Assembly: GCA_964563545.1 (NCBI GenBank)
Contig: CAZLXB010000006.1
Span: forward strand, 1 to 64,000
Direction: 5' to 3'
Origin: Casp-actino8 sp964563545
Lineage (GTDB): Bacteria; Actinomycetota; Acidimicrobiia; Acidimicrobiales; Ilumatobacteraceae
DNA length: 64,000 bases
Shown here: positions 8,089 through 18,015 of the stretch, in pieces
Numbering within the stretch: the first letter of the stretch is position 1
How the letters are laid out: each line of letters starts with the position of its first letter
Notes under the pieces: generated by a model
Databases searched by the model: none
Told to the model about the DNA's origin: nothing
The model's input: only the letters and a program-made list of their open reading frames with translations
Program-made: the position numbers and the translations under genes

Positions 8089-9228
8089 ATGAAGAGCCGG
8101 CGGTCGACGTCGTCCATCGGCCGGTCGATCGGTGCCGATGCGGCCGCGCTGATCGAACGCGCGCGCGCCATCGAGACCACCGATCCATCGGGAGCGCGAC
8201 TCTTCGTTCAGTCGGCCCGGCTTCTCGCACGCGAAAGCGGTGATGTGGAGCGAGAGGCCGAATCGCTCTACCGACTCGCGTCGATCGCGCATTACGACGG
8301 GCAGCCGGGCGACGCGCTCGCACTGGCCGCGGAAGCGCTGGCCTTCGCCGAGGAGAGTTCGGTCGTGCTCGTTCAGGCGTGGTCGCTGCATCTGATGGCC
8401 GTCATCCATTCCGACACCGGAAACCAAGCGGACGCCCTCGCGCTGTGCCTGCGCGCGTTGACTCTCTATCGTTCGACCGATCACGTGCTCGACGAGGGCA
8501 ACATCCTGAACACGCTGGCGACGATTCATCACGAACTCGGCGACGTCGATCGGGCCATCGTCAATTACGAGGCCGCCCGCAAGGCCAATGCCCGCGACGG
8601 CCGTTCGGATTTCGAGTCCATCGCTCTGTCGAACATCGGATCACTTCGTGTCGAGCGCGGGGACGTCGACGAAGGAATTGGGCTCGGTCAGCGGGCCGTC
8701 GAACTAGGTCGTGTGCATTCGCCGGGATTCCTGCCCCGTCTGCTGACCTCATTGGCCGAATCGCTCGCTCGTCGAGGCGATCCCGATCGCAACGACGTCG
8801 ACGCGGCGCGTGAGGCTTTGGATGAGGCTCGTCGTCGGCTCGACGATTCGTCGGTGGCCTTCGACGACGCACTGCGGGCCGAAGTCGAATTGGCCGCGGG
8901 TCGTCTCGAAATGCAGTCCGGGCGAAGCGATGCGGCCGAGGAACACTTGCGTGAGGCTTTGGGCCTGGCCCAGGTCGTCGGAGCCCGCCGTATCGAGTTG
9001 GAAGCGATCTCGACTCTCGCCACGTTGGCCAAACGAGAGGGGCGACTGGACGAAGCGGTGGCGTTTCTCGAAGCCCGTTGCGAGATCGCCGAAAGGTTGG
9101 CCAAAGACGGTCTCGACAACCGCGTCCGCACTCTGCAGATCGCCCACGATGCCGAGAATTCCCGGCAACGCACCGAAATCGTGCGGTTGCGCCTCGCCGT
9201 TGCCCAGGCCCGCCACGACGTGGAGTAG
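8089..9228 (+). CDS. Tetratricopeptide-repeat protein
   Basis: 379 residues made almost wholly of paired helices of the TPR type, with repeats such as ALALAAEALAFAEE, NILNTLATIHHELGD and AISTLATLAKREG spaced 34-40 residues apart. It ends in a charged helix (RTEIVRLRLAVAQARHD) resembling the linker that in many actinobacterial proteins leads into GGDEF or cyclase output domains, but no such domain follows. ATG 8089 is preferred because GGAG lies 8 bases upstream; ATG 8059 is in frame but lacks a ribosome site. The long upstream open frame is antisense to the M48 gene. Probably a protein-interaction scaffold; partner unknown. Confidence 0.75.
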   Translation: MKSRRSTSSIGRSIGADAAALIERARAIETTDPSGARLFVQSARLLARESGDVEREAESLYRLASIAHYDGQPGDALALAAEALAFAEESSVVLVQAWSLHLMAVIHSDTGNQADALALCLRALTLYRSTDHVLDEGNILNTLATIHHELGDVDRAIVNYEAARKANARDGRSDFESIALSNIGSLRVERGDVDEGIGLGQRAVELGRVHSPGFLPRLLTSLAESLARRGDPDRNDVDAAREALDEARRRLDDSSVAFDDALRAEVELAAGRLEMQSGRSDAAEEHLREALGLAQVVGARRIELEAISTLATLAKREGRLDEAVAFLEARCEIAERLAKDGLDNRVRTLQIAHDAENSRQRTEIVRLRLAVAQARHDVE

Positions 9229-9237
9229 AACTGAGAC

Positions 9238-10014
9238 ATGAGCGATCACGTAGATCAGGCCCCGGTGATGCCGGGAGCCCAAGCATGGAGCCATCAGGGA
9301 TCGAATCGATTCGGTGCGCTCTGCATCCATGGATTCACCGGAAATCCTTCGTCGATGCGCGGGGTGGCCGAAGCCTTCGCCGCCGCCGGTTTCCATGTGG
9401 AACTTCCCCGTCTCCCCGGACACGGAACCGCGGTATCGGACATGCTCGACACTCGCTGGTCGCATTGGTCGGCCGAGGTCGAGGACGCGTATCAGCGACT
9501 CGCGTCGCGTTGCGACAAGGTCGTGGTGTGCGGTCTGTCGATGGGCGGATCGCTCACGTTGTGGACCGCCCTGCAGCATCCCGAGGTGAGCGGAATCGTG
9601 TGCATCAATCCGGCCGCCCAGCCGCAGGCGGCCGAGATGGTCGAGATGGTCGAGGGGCTCGTCGCCGACGGAACCGAGGTCTTCCCGGGCATCGGTTCGG
9701 ACATCGCGGATCAATCGGTCAAGGAGAGCGCGTATCCCGAAACGCCGCTCCGTCCGTTGTTGTCGCTCGTGAAAGATGGTGTCACCCCCATGGTCGGGCG
9801 TTACGGCTCGTGCACGGTGCCCATGCTCCTGATCACCTCACGCAACGACCATGTCGTCGATCCGGTGCAGAGCGATCAGTTGGCCGCCCAGTGGGGAGGC
9901 CCCGTGGAGCGGATCTTGCTCGACCGCAGTTTCCACGTGGCGACTCAGGACTTCGACAAGGAACTGATCTTCGAGGCCGCGGTCGCCTTCGGCGCCAAGG
10001 TCACCGCGTCCTGA
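9238..10014 (+). CDS. Alpha/beta-hydrolase, monoacylglycerol lipase/carboxylesterase type
   Basis: 258 residues with a complete alpha/beta-hydrolase triad: Ser101 in GLSMGG, Asp204 in SRNDHVV and His233 in RSFHVAT. The HGFTGNP loop near residue 31 forms the oxyanion region. It most resembles the Est30/thermostable monoacylglycerol lipase group acting on short to medium acyl esters; no signal peptide is seen, so it is cytosolic. It starts 9 bases after the TPR gene and precedes lgt by 19 bases, suggesting one transcript. Confidence 0.86.
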   Translation: MSDHVDQAPVMPGAQAWSHQGSNRFGALCIHGFTGNPSSMRGVAEAFAAAGFHVELPRLPGHGTAVSDMLDTRWSHWSAEVEDAYQRLASRCDKVVVCGLSMGGSLTLWTALQHPEVSGIVCINPAAQPQAAEMVEMVEGLVADGTEVFPGIGSDIADQSVKESAYPETPLRPLLSLVKDGVTPMVGRYGSCTVPMLLITSRNDHVVDPVQSDQLAAQWGGPVERILLDRSFHVATQDFDKELIFEAAVAFGAKVTAS

Positions 10015-10033
10015 TCGTCGGAACGGCTCCCGC

Positions 10034-10888
10034 ATGATCGGCGATCTGCTCGCGTCGTTGCCCAGCCCGGGCGACAACGCGATTCACATCGGCCCGCTCC
10101 AGCTGCGGGCGTACGGGTTGATGATCGCCATCGGAGTGGTCGTGGCGGCGCGCATCTTCGGCCGTCGACTTGCGTATCTCGGCGTGAGTCGTCCGGACGA
10201 TGGTCCGGCCATTCTCGTGTGGGCGGTACCGGCCGGCGTGATCGGTGCGCGGCTCTATCACGTCGCCACCGACTGGGAGCGTTTCTCCGATTCACCCGGG
10301 GACATTCTGAAGATCTGGAAGGGCGGACTCGGCGTTCCGGGTGGCATCCTCCTCGGAACGCTCGTTGCGCTCGTGGTGTCGCGTCGGCGCGGAATCGATG
10401 GACACTCTTTGCTGTGGGCGGCGGCGCCGGCGATACCCGTGGCCCAGGCGATCGGTCGATGGGGCAACTGGTGGAATCAGGAGTTGTTCGGCCGGCCCAC
10501 ATCGTTGCCGTGGGGACTCGAGATCGATGCGAACAAGGTGGAGTACCTCGGGTACGCACCCGGGACCCTCTTCCACCCGACCTTCCTCTACGAGTCGTTG
10601 TGGAACTTCGGTCTGGCCGCGATTCTCGTGGCCATCGGCTGGCGCTTCATGTACCGCAAGCCGGCCCGACTGCTCGCTCTCTACTGCATCGGCTACGGCA
10701 TCGGTCGGTTCTGGATCGAAGCGCTGCGCATCGACCCGGCCAAAGAAGGTGGAGGACTCCGCCTCAATCAGTGGACCGCGATCGTGCTCGTCGTCGGCGG
10801 ACTCGGTTACCTCGCGTATTGCCGTTGGCGCATCGGCCGATCCGCACTCGGGGCCGACGAGGATCATCAAGTACCGTCCTCGGAATGA
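10034..10888 (+). CDS. lgt: Prolipoprotein diacylglyceryl transferase
   Basis: 284 residues, polytopic membrane protein. It transfers diacylglycerol from phosphatidylglycerol to the lipobox cysteine of prolipoproteins, the first step of the pathway that Lnt (encoded 7 kb away) finishes. The Lgt signature GRWGNWWNQELFGRPT is intact, including its essential Arg, as is the N-terminal LRAYGLM segment. The cytoplasmic GGLGVPGG loop lacks the His of the E. coli HGG motif, which I recall as common in actinobacterial Lgt. The stop overlaps the next gene's start (ATGA). Confidence 0.93.
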   Translation: MIGDLLASLPSPGDNAIHIGPLQLRAYGLMIAIGVVVAARIFGRRLAYLGVSRPDDGPAILVWAVPAGVIGARLYHVATDWERFSDSPGDILKIWKGGLGVPGGILLGTLVALVVSRRRGIDGHSLLWAAAPAIPVAQAIGRWGNWWNQELFGRPTSLPWGLEIDANKVEYLGYAPGTLFHPTFLYESLWNFGLAAILVAIGWRFMYRKPARLLALYCIGYGIGRFWIEALRIDPAKEGGGLRLNQWTAIVLVVGGLGYLAYCRWRIGRSALGADEDHQVPSSE

Positions 10889-11675
10889 CCACCGACGACA
10901 CCGATCTCGTCCTTCTCTCTATCGCCGCACCGGGTGTGGGTCTGATCACCCTCAACAACCCCGATCGCATGAACGCATGGAGTGCGCGCATGGCGGCGCG
11001 ATTCTTCGCGCGTCTCGACGAGGCCCGCAGCAACCCCGACATCCGCGTCGTGGTGGTGACCGGAGCCGGCAAGGGTTTCTGCCCCGGCGCCGACATGGAC
11101 GCCCTCAATCAGATTCGCGCCAATCCCGCCGGCGGTGCCGGTCCGGCCACCGGCGCCGGTCGTTTCAGCGATCTGCTCGAGTACCCCAAACCCGTCATCG
11201 CCGCGATCAACGGCGCGGTCGCCGGCGTGGGATTGGTCATGGCTCTGTTCTGTGATCTGCGCTTCGCGGCCAAGGGAGTCAAGATGACGACGGCGTTCAG
11301 CCGTCGTGGTCTGATCGCCGAGTACGGCTCGTCGTGGGCGCTACCGCGCCTGATCGGTTCGGCTCGAGCCCTCGACTTGTTGCTGTCGGGACGCGTCATC
11401 ACCGCCGAGGAGGCCGAACGACTCGGAATGGTGAATGAAGTCCTCGAGCCCGAGTCTCTGATGAGCCACGTTCTTGCCTACGCGTCCGATCTCGCCGAGA
11501 ACTGCTGTCCGACGAGCTTCGCCATCATGAAAAAGCAGGTGTACGGCGATTGGGGAATCGACGCCGACACTGCGACGTCGAATGCCATCGGACTCATGAA
11601 CGAGTCGGTCAAGCGTCAGGACTTCCAAGAGGGCGTGCAGTCGTTCCTCGACAAGCGACCGCCGCAGTTCGCTCC

Positions 11676-11688
<13 letters not shown>
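10885..11688 (+). CDS. Enoyl-CoA hydratase/isomerase (crotonase) family protein
   Basis: 267 residues of the crotonase fold: N-terminal LITLNNPDRMNA strand, the oxyanion loop GKGFCPGADM, the second half-site INGAVAGVGLVMALFCDLRFA and a SWALPRLIG helix. Such proteins hydrate or isomerise acyl-CoA thioesters; substrate length cannot be judged. ATG 10885 is chosen because it overlaps the lgt stop and begins the homologous region; the longer frame is a shadow of lgt. The 3' end overlaps convergent galT by 13 bases. Confidence 0.86.
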
Positions 11689-12584
<896 letters not shown>

Positions 12585-12645
12585 GGGGACATTCTGCTGG
12601 AGCGCGCGGTTGACGCCGACACCGACTTGCCGATAGGGAACAGGG

Positions 12646-14778
12646 GTGGCTCCGAACGTGCATCTCCGCGGCGATGGCGTGAGCCTCGTCGTGGACGTCT
12701 CGTCGGGGGTCCCGATCGTCCGCCACTGGGGTTCGGCGCTCGGGCCCTCCGATTCGGTACCCGATGACGGCCGGGTGACTTTGGGGGCGATCGATTCGAT
12801 TCCGGCGGTGTCGTTGGTGCCGATGCACGGAGACGGGTTCCCGGGTCGACCGGGACTCGCCGGTCATCGTCGAGGTGGTCGACATTGGGCGCCCAGATTC
12901 GTGCTCGATTCGCACACGGTCGATGTTCACGAAGGTCGGACCGTGTTGATCTGCAGGGCGGTCGACCGAGTGGCCGAGCTCTCGCTCGTGAGTTCGCTCG
13001 CACTGGGTGACGATGGCGTACTCACCGCCCGGGCGACCGTGATCAACGACGGTGACACGCCGCTCATGCTCGATGCGTTCACGATCTCGCTGCCCTTGCC
13101 GCCCGATGCCGACGAACTCGCGGTCTACGGCGGTCGGTGGGGACGGGAATTCGATCTCCATCGTTTCGCTTGGCCCTACGGCGCATGGACGAGTGAGAAC
13201 CGGGCCGGCCGGACGTCGCACGAACACCCGCCGTTCGTGTGGGCGTGCACCGCCGATGCGGGTGAATGGAACGGCCGGGTATGGGGAGTGCATCTTGCGT
13301 GGAGCGGCAACCACGTGATGTACGCGGAGACGATGTTCGACGGCCGTCGTTATCTGCAGGCCGGTGAACTCTTCCATCCGGGTGAGATCTGCGTGTACGC
13401 CGGCGAGTCGTTCTCGACCCCCGAGGTCGTCGGTGTCTTCTCCGATGTCGGCTTGACGCGAGCGAGCCGATCGTTCCATCGCGAGGCGCGTCGTCGTCTG
13501 CCGCGCCGTTTGGGGCCTCGGCGCGTGCATCTCAACACCTGGGAGGCCGTTTACTTCGATCACGACGAGGAGAAACTCCGTTCGATCGCTGATGCCGCCG
13601 CGGCCGTCGGCGTGGAGCGATTCGTTCTCGATGACGGATGGTTCGGAGCCCGTCGCAACGATCGCGCCGGCCTCGGTGATTGGGAGGTTTCGAACGCGGT
13701 GTATCCGAACGGTCTCGCGCCGCTCATCGACCACGTGCGTTCACTCGGAATGGACTTCGGTATCTGGGTCGAGCCCGAGATGGCCAATCCCGACAGTGAG
13801 ATCCTGCGAGCGCATCCCGACTGGGTTTTGGCGACCCCGGGTTACGAACCGGTGCTCGGGCGTCACCAGTTGGTGCTCGATCTCTCTCGCCCCGATTGTT
13901 TCGCCCACGTCCTCGGTCGCCTCGACGAATTGCTGTCGGATCACGCCATCTCCTATGTGAAGTGGGACATGAACCGCTGGGTGGTGCAGGGGAGTGGTGC
14001 CGACGGCAAATCCGCGGCCCACGATCAGGTGGTCGCGGTGTACGCGCTGATCGACGAGTTGCGGGGACGACATCCGGACGTCGAATTCGAATCATGTGCT
14101 TCGGGCGGTGGTCGCATCGACATGGCGATCCTGCGCCGGGTCGAGCGTTTCTGGACGAGTGACAACAACGACGCCCTCGAGCGCCAGACGATCCAACGGG
14201 GGGCTTCCATGGTTCTGCCCCCGGAAGTCCTCGGTTCGCACGTCGGTCCGTCGCCTGCGCACTCGACTGGCCGTCGGCTCGACATGGCGTTCCGAACGGC
14301 CACGGCGATGTTCGGGCACATGGGCGTGGAAGCCGATGTGTCGCAGATGTCGGATCGCGATCGCGACGTCCTGCGCCACGGCATCGCGGTCTACAAGCGG
14401 TTTCGCGCCCTCGTCCACGGCGGTGAGGTGGCTCGCTTGGAACCATCGGGAACCGCTCGTGGTCATTGCATCGCCCATGGCGTGTACGCGATCGATCGTC
14501 GCGAGGCATTGATCTCGTTCGCTCGTCTCGAACCGTCGAGTGCGTCGGGCACACCGCCGCTCATCGTCCCCGGACTTCTCGACGATGTCGAGTACCGCGT
14601 CGCACTCGTGCCGATGTTGCCCGATGGTGACGGACTCGTCGGTCCCGTCGAGGCCCGTCCGAGTTGGGCGCGTGGCGAGGACTTCACGATGTCGGGACGC
14701 GAGCTCGCGTCCGTGGGGTTGCCGATGCCACTCGTTCGGCCCGAATCGGCCGTGGTGGTCCACCTTTCCGGCTCGTAG
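12646..14778 (+). CDS. Alpha-galactosidase, glycoside hydrolase family 36
   Basis: 710 residues from a GTG start. An N-terminal beta-supersandwich (about 1-300) precedes a TIM barrel. GH36 catalytic residues are visible: the nucleophile Asp441 in KWDMNRW and the acid/base Asp506 in TSDNNDA, along with LDDGWFG and the SCASGGGR loop. It hydrolyses terminal alpha-1,6-galactosyl residues of raffinose-family sugars. No signal peptide is seen, so it acts on imported oligosaccharides. It is paired divergently with galT. Confidence 0.92.
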   Translation: MAPNVHLRGDGVSLVVDVSSGVPIVRHWGSALGPSDSVPDDGRVTLGAIDSIPAVSLVPMHGDGFPGRPGLAGHRRGGRHWAPRFVLDSHTVDVHEGRTVLICRAVDRVAELSLVSSLALGDDGVLTARATVINDGDTPLMLDAFTISLPLPPDADELAVYGGRWGREFDLHRFAWPYGAWTSENRAGRTSHEHPPFVWACTADAGEWNGRVWGVHLAWSGNHVMYAETMFDGRRYLQAGELFHPGEICVYAGESFSTPEVVGVFSDVGLTRASRSFHREARRRLPRRLGPRRVHLNTWEAVYFDHDEEKLRSIADAAAAVGVERFVLDDGWFGARRNDRAGLGDWEVSNAVYPNGLAPLIDHVRSLGMDFGIWVEPEMANPDSEILRAHPDWVLATPGYEPVLGRHQLVLDLSRPDCFAHVLGRLDELLSDHAISYVKWDMNRWVVQGSGADGKSAAHDQVVAVYALIDELRGRHPDVEFESCASGGGRIDMAILRRVERFWTSDNNDALERQTIQRGASMVLPPEVLGSHVGPSPAHSTGRRLDMAFRTATAMFGHMGVEADVSQMSDRDRDVLRHGIAVYKRFRALVHGGEVARLEPSGTARGHCIAHGVYAIDRREALISFARLEPSSASGTPPLIVPGLLDDVEYRVALVPMLPDGDGLVGPVEARPSWARGEDFTMSGRELASVGLPMPLVRPESAVVVHLSGS

Positions 14779-14789
14779 CATCGGCGGAC

Positions 14790-15119
14790 GTGTCGACCTC
14801 TCCCGAATCGCCGACCGGCGACGCCCGTATCTCCCGTGATGCCGTGGTCAAGGTGGCTCGACTCGCCCGACTCGACGTGACTCCGGCCGAGATCGATCGG
14901 CTGACGACCCAACTCGCCGGCATGCTCGAACACTTCGCCGACATCGACGCCCTCGATCTCGGTGCGGTCGCGCCGATGACCCAGCCCTATCCACTCGTCA
15001 ACGTCATGCGCGACGACGTCGTGGTGGCCGGCCTCGACCGCGATGAGGTCTTGGCGGCGGCGCCTTCGGCCGAAGACGGTCGTTTCCGAGTGCCACCGAT
15101 CATCGGGCTGGATAGCTGA
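14790..15119 (+). CDS. gatC: Asp-tRNA(Asn)/Glu-tRNA(Gln) amidotransferase subunit C
   Basis: 109 residues from a GTG start 11 bases after the alpha-galactosidase stop. GatC stabilises GatA against GatB. Typical features are the ARLARLDVTPAEI helix, the LEHFADIDALDL helix and the C-terminal RVPPIIG tail. It is followed after one base by gatA and then by gatB, the standard gatCAB order, so the organism charges Gln-tRNA and/or Asn-tRNA indirectly. Confidence 0.93.
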   Translation: MSTSPESPTGDARISRDAVVKVARLARLDVTPAEIDRLTTQLAGMLEHFADIDALDLGAVAPMTQPYPLVNVMRDDVVVAGLDRDEVLAAAPSAEDGRFRVPPIIGLDS

Positions 15120-15120
15120 C

Positions 15121-16560
15121 ATGACCGTGCCGCCGTCCGCATCGGCCATTGCCGACTCCGTTCGTCGTGGCGAACGAAGCGCGACCGACATCCTCGAGTC
15201 GTACCTCGCCAACATCGATCGTCGTGAGAAGGACATCCACGCTTTCAATCTCGTGACCGCCGAGCAGGCCCGGGCCATGGCGGCCAAGGTCGACGCCGAT
15301 GTGGCCGCCGGTCGTGACCCCGGCGCGTTGGCCGGGGTGCCGGTTGCTCTCAAGGACAACATGTGCACTCGTGGCGTGCCCACCACGTGTTCGTCACGGA
15401 TTCTCGAAGGCTGGAAGCCGCCGTACGACGCGACGGTGGTGACCCGACTGGCGGCGGCCGGTGCCGTGTTCGTGGGCAAGACCAACCTCGACGAGTTCGC
15501 CATGGGTTCGAGCACTGAGAACTCGGCCTTCGGTGTCACGTACAACCCGCACGACACGTCGCGGGTGGCGGGTGGTTCGAGTGGCGGAAGCGCGGCGGCG
15601 GTCGCGGCCGAATTCGCGGCTGCGAGTCTGGGGAGCGACACCGGTGGATCGATCCGTCAGCCGGCGGCACTCTGCGGCGTGGTGGGTGTCAAGCCCACCT
15701 ACGGAACCGTCAGCCGTTACGGGCTCGTCGCCTTCGCGAGCAGTCTCGATCAGATCGGACCTTTCACGACCGACGTCCGCGACGCGGCACTTCTGCTCGA
15801 GGTCATGAGCGGCCACGATCCTCTCGACAGCACGTCGATTCCGCAGCCGCCGATGTCGTTGATTCCGTCACTCGATCAGGATGTGAAGGGTCTGCGCATC
15901 GGTCGCATCACCGACCTCCCGGCCGGCAGCGATCCTGAGGTCGAAGCCCGACTCGCAGAGGCGTTCGCCGCCCTGGCTGCGGCCGGCGCGATCATCGTCG
16001 ACGTCGAACTTCCGTCGATGAAGTACGGCCTCACCGCGTACTACCTCATCGCCCCGGCCGAAGCGAGCAGCAATCTCGCACGGTACGACGGTGTGCGTTA
16101 CGGCCTGCGCGTCGACGCCCCCGACACCAACGCGATGTACGGCGCGACACGCGCGGCCGGTTTCGGCGACGAAGTGAAGCGGCGCATCATGCTCGGCACC
16201 TACGCGCTGTCGGCGGGCTACTACGACGCGTATTACGGCAAGGCCCTCAAGGTTCGTCGACTGATCTCTGACGATTTCGCCCGCGCGTATCAGAAGGCCG
16301 ACGTGATCCTCACTCCGACGTCACCGATCGTGGCCTTCCCGGTGGGAGCCAAGGTCGACGATCCGTTGTCGATGTATCTCTGCGACGTCTTCACCATCCC
16401 GACCAATCTCGCCGGCCATCCGGCGATGAGCGTTCCCTTCGGAACCGGCGCCGACGGACTGCCGGTCGGCGTGCAGGTCCTCGCGCCCACGCTCGGTGAG
16501 GCGGCGATGTTCCGAGTGGCGGCGGAACTCGAGCGTTCGGCTCCCGGAGACTCCCGATGA
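15121..16560 (+). CDS. gatA: Asp-tRNA(Asn)/Glu-tRNA(Gln) amidotransferase subunit A
   Basis: 479 residues of the amidase-signature family. GatA releases ammonia from glutamine and channels it to GatB. The Ser-cisSer-Lys triad is intact: Lys78 (ALKDN), Ser153 (GGSSGGS) and Ser177 (GSDTGGS). The ATG directly after gatC gives the family N-terminus; the longer frame overlaps gatC and is not conserved. Its stop overlaps the gatB start by 4 bases. Confidence 0.96.
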   Translation: MTVPPSASAIADSVRRGERSATDILESYLANIDRREKDIHAFNLVTAEQARAMAAKVDADVAAGRDPGALAGVPVALKDNMCTRGVPTTCSSRILEGWKPPYDATVVTRLAAAGAVFVGKTNLDEFAMGSSTENSAFGVTYNPHDTSRVAGGSSGGSAAAVAAEFAAASLGSDTGGSIRQPAALCGVVGVKPTYGTVSRYGLVAFASSLDQIGPFTTDVRDAALLLEVMSGHDPLDSTSIPQPPMSLIPSLDQDVKGLRIGRITDLPAGSDPEVEARLAEAFAALAAAGAIIVDVELPSMKYGLTAYYLIAPAEASSNLARYDGVRYGLRVDAPDTNAMYGATRAAGFGDEVKRRIMLGTYALSAGYYDAYYGKALKVRRLISDDFARAYQKADVILTPTSPIVAFPVGAKVDDPLSMYLCDVFTIPTNLAGHPAMSVPFGTGADGLPVGVQVLAPTLGEAAMFRVAAELERSAPGDSR

Positions 16561-18002
16561 ACGCCGAGAAATACATGATCGACGACTACGAATTGGTGGT
16601 CGGCCTCGAGGTGCACGTCGAACTCGCGACCGCCACCAAGTTGTTCTCGGCCAGCGCCAATCGGTTCGGTGACGAGCCCAACACGCACATCGATCCGGTG
16701 ACGCTCGGTCTTCCGGGTGCGTTGCCGGTACTCAACCGTCAGGCCGTGGAGTTGGCGATGCGCATCGGTCTGGCCCTCAATTGCACGGTTCAGCCGTGCA
16801 CGTTCCACCGCAAGAACTACTTCTACCCCGATATGCCCAAGGCGTATCAGATCTCCCAGTACGACCAACCGCTCAACATCGATGGCTGGCTCGAGCTACC
16901 GGGCGGCAAGCGGATCGGTGTGGAGCGGGCCCACCTCGAAGAGGACACGGGCAAGAGCACGCACATCGGCGGAACCGGTGGACGAATCCATGGCAGCGAC
17001 CATTCGCTCATCGACTTCAATCGCGCCGGAGTTCCTCTCGTCGAGATCGTGGGGCGGCCCGACATCGCCAGCCCCGACGAGGCACGCCAATACGTGACCG
17101 AACTCCGTCAGATCCTCGTGGCCGTCGGTGCGTCCGACGCCAAGATGGAAGAGGGTTCGATGCGTTGCGATGCCAACGTGAGCGTGCGCAAGCCCGGTCA
17201 GCCCCTCGGTACGCGATGCGAGATCAAGAATGTGAACTCGGTCCGCTCGCTCGGTCGCGCGATCGAATACGAGGCTCGGCGTCAGATCGCCCTCATCGAA
17301 TCGGGCGAGCGCGTTCGTCAGGAGACTCGTCACTGGGACGAGAACGACGGTCGGACCCACACGTTGCGAACCAAAGAGGACGCCGACGATTACCGCTACT
17401 TCCTCGAACCCGATCTCGTTCCGCTGGCTCCCGAATCGGCGTGGATCGAAGCCGTGAAGGCGGCTTTGCCGATGTTGCCGCGCGAACGACGCGCTCGACT
17501 CGCATCGGCCACGGGCGCTCCCGCCGACGGCGAGGCCGTCATGGTCGTGGTGGAGCGTGGCCAGGACGACTACGTGCTCGCCGTCGCGTCGCACGGAGCC
17601 GATGCCGCTCGTGCTCTCGTGCACGTGAAGGAGGCGTACGCCGAGCAGGGGGCGAACCCCGCCGTGCCGGCGGCCGATCTCGCCGCCATGATCACGATGG
17701 AGACCTCGGGCAAGCTCACGTCGACTCAGGCCAAGCAGGTTCTGGCCGAGATCGTCACCAACGGTGGAGGCGATGCGCAACGAATCGCGGCCGACAAGGG
17801 CTTCGAGGCGATGGATACATCGGCGCTCGAGGCGATGGTCGATGAAGTCATCGCCGCGCAGGCCGACGCGTGGGCCAAGTACTGCGCCGGCGAGGAGAAG
17901 GCCATGGGCGCCCTGGTGGGCGCGATCATGAAGATCAGCAAAGGCAAGGCCGACGGCAAGGCCGTCACTGCACTTTTGCAATCGAAGCGGTCGTCGGCCT
18001 AG
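16557..18002 (+). CDS. gatB: Asp-tRNA(Asn)/Glu-tRNA(Gln) amidotransferase subunit B
   Basis: 481 residues. GatB binds mischarged tRNA, phosphorylates the Glu/Asp side chain and accepts the ammonia made by GatA. The N-terminal VVGLEVHVEL strand, the HRKNYFYPDMPKAYQISQ stretch, the DFNRAGVPLVEIV motif and the C-terminal GatB/YqeY domain are present. ATGA overlap with gatA implies translational coupling. It ends 13 bases before the convergent M20 gene. Confidence 0.97.
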   Translation: MNAEKYMIDDYELVVGLEVHVELATATKLFSASANRFGDEPNTHIDPVTLGLPGALPVLNRQAVELAMRIGLALNCTVQPCTFHRKNYFYPDMPKAYQISQYDQPLNIDGWLELPGGKRIGVERAHLEEDTGKSTHIGGTGGRIHGSDHSLIDFNRAGVPLVEIVGRPDIASPDEARQYVTELRQILVAVGASDAKMEEGSMRCDANVSVRKPGQPLGTRCEIKNVNSVRSLGRAIEYEARRQIALIESGERVRQETRHWDENDGRTHTLRTKEDADDYRYFLEPDLVPLAPESAWIEAVKAALPMLPRERRARLASATGAPADGEAVMVVVERGQDDYVLAVASHGADAARALVHVKEAYAEQGANPAVPAADLAAMITMETSGKLTSTQAKQVLAEIVTNGGGDAQRIAADKGFEAMDTSALEAMVDEVIAAQADAWAKYCAGEEKAMGALVGAIMKISKGKADGKAVTALLQSKRSSA

Positions 18003-18015
18003 AGCCGACGCCGTC

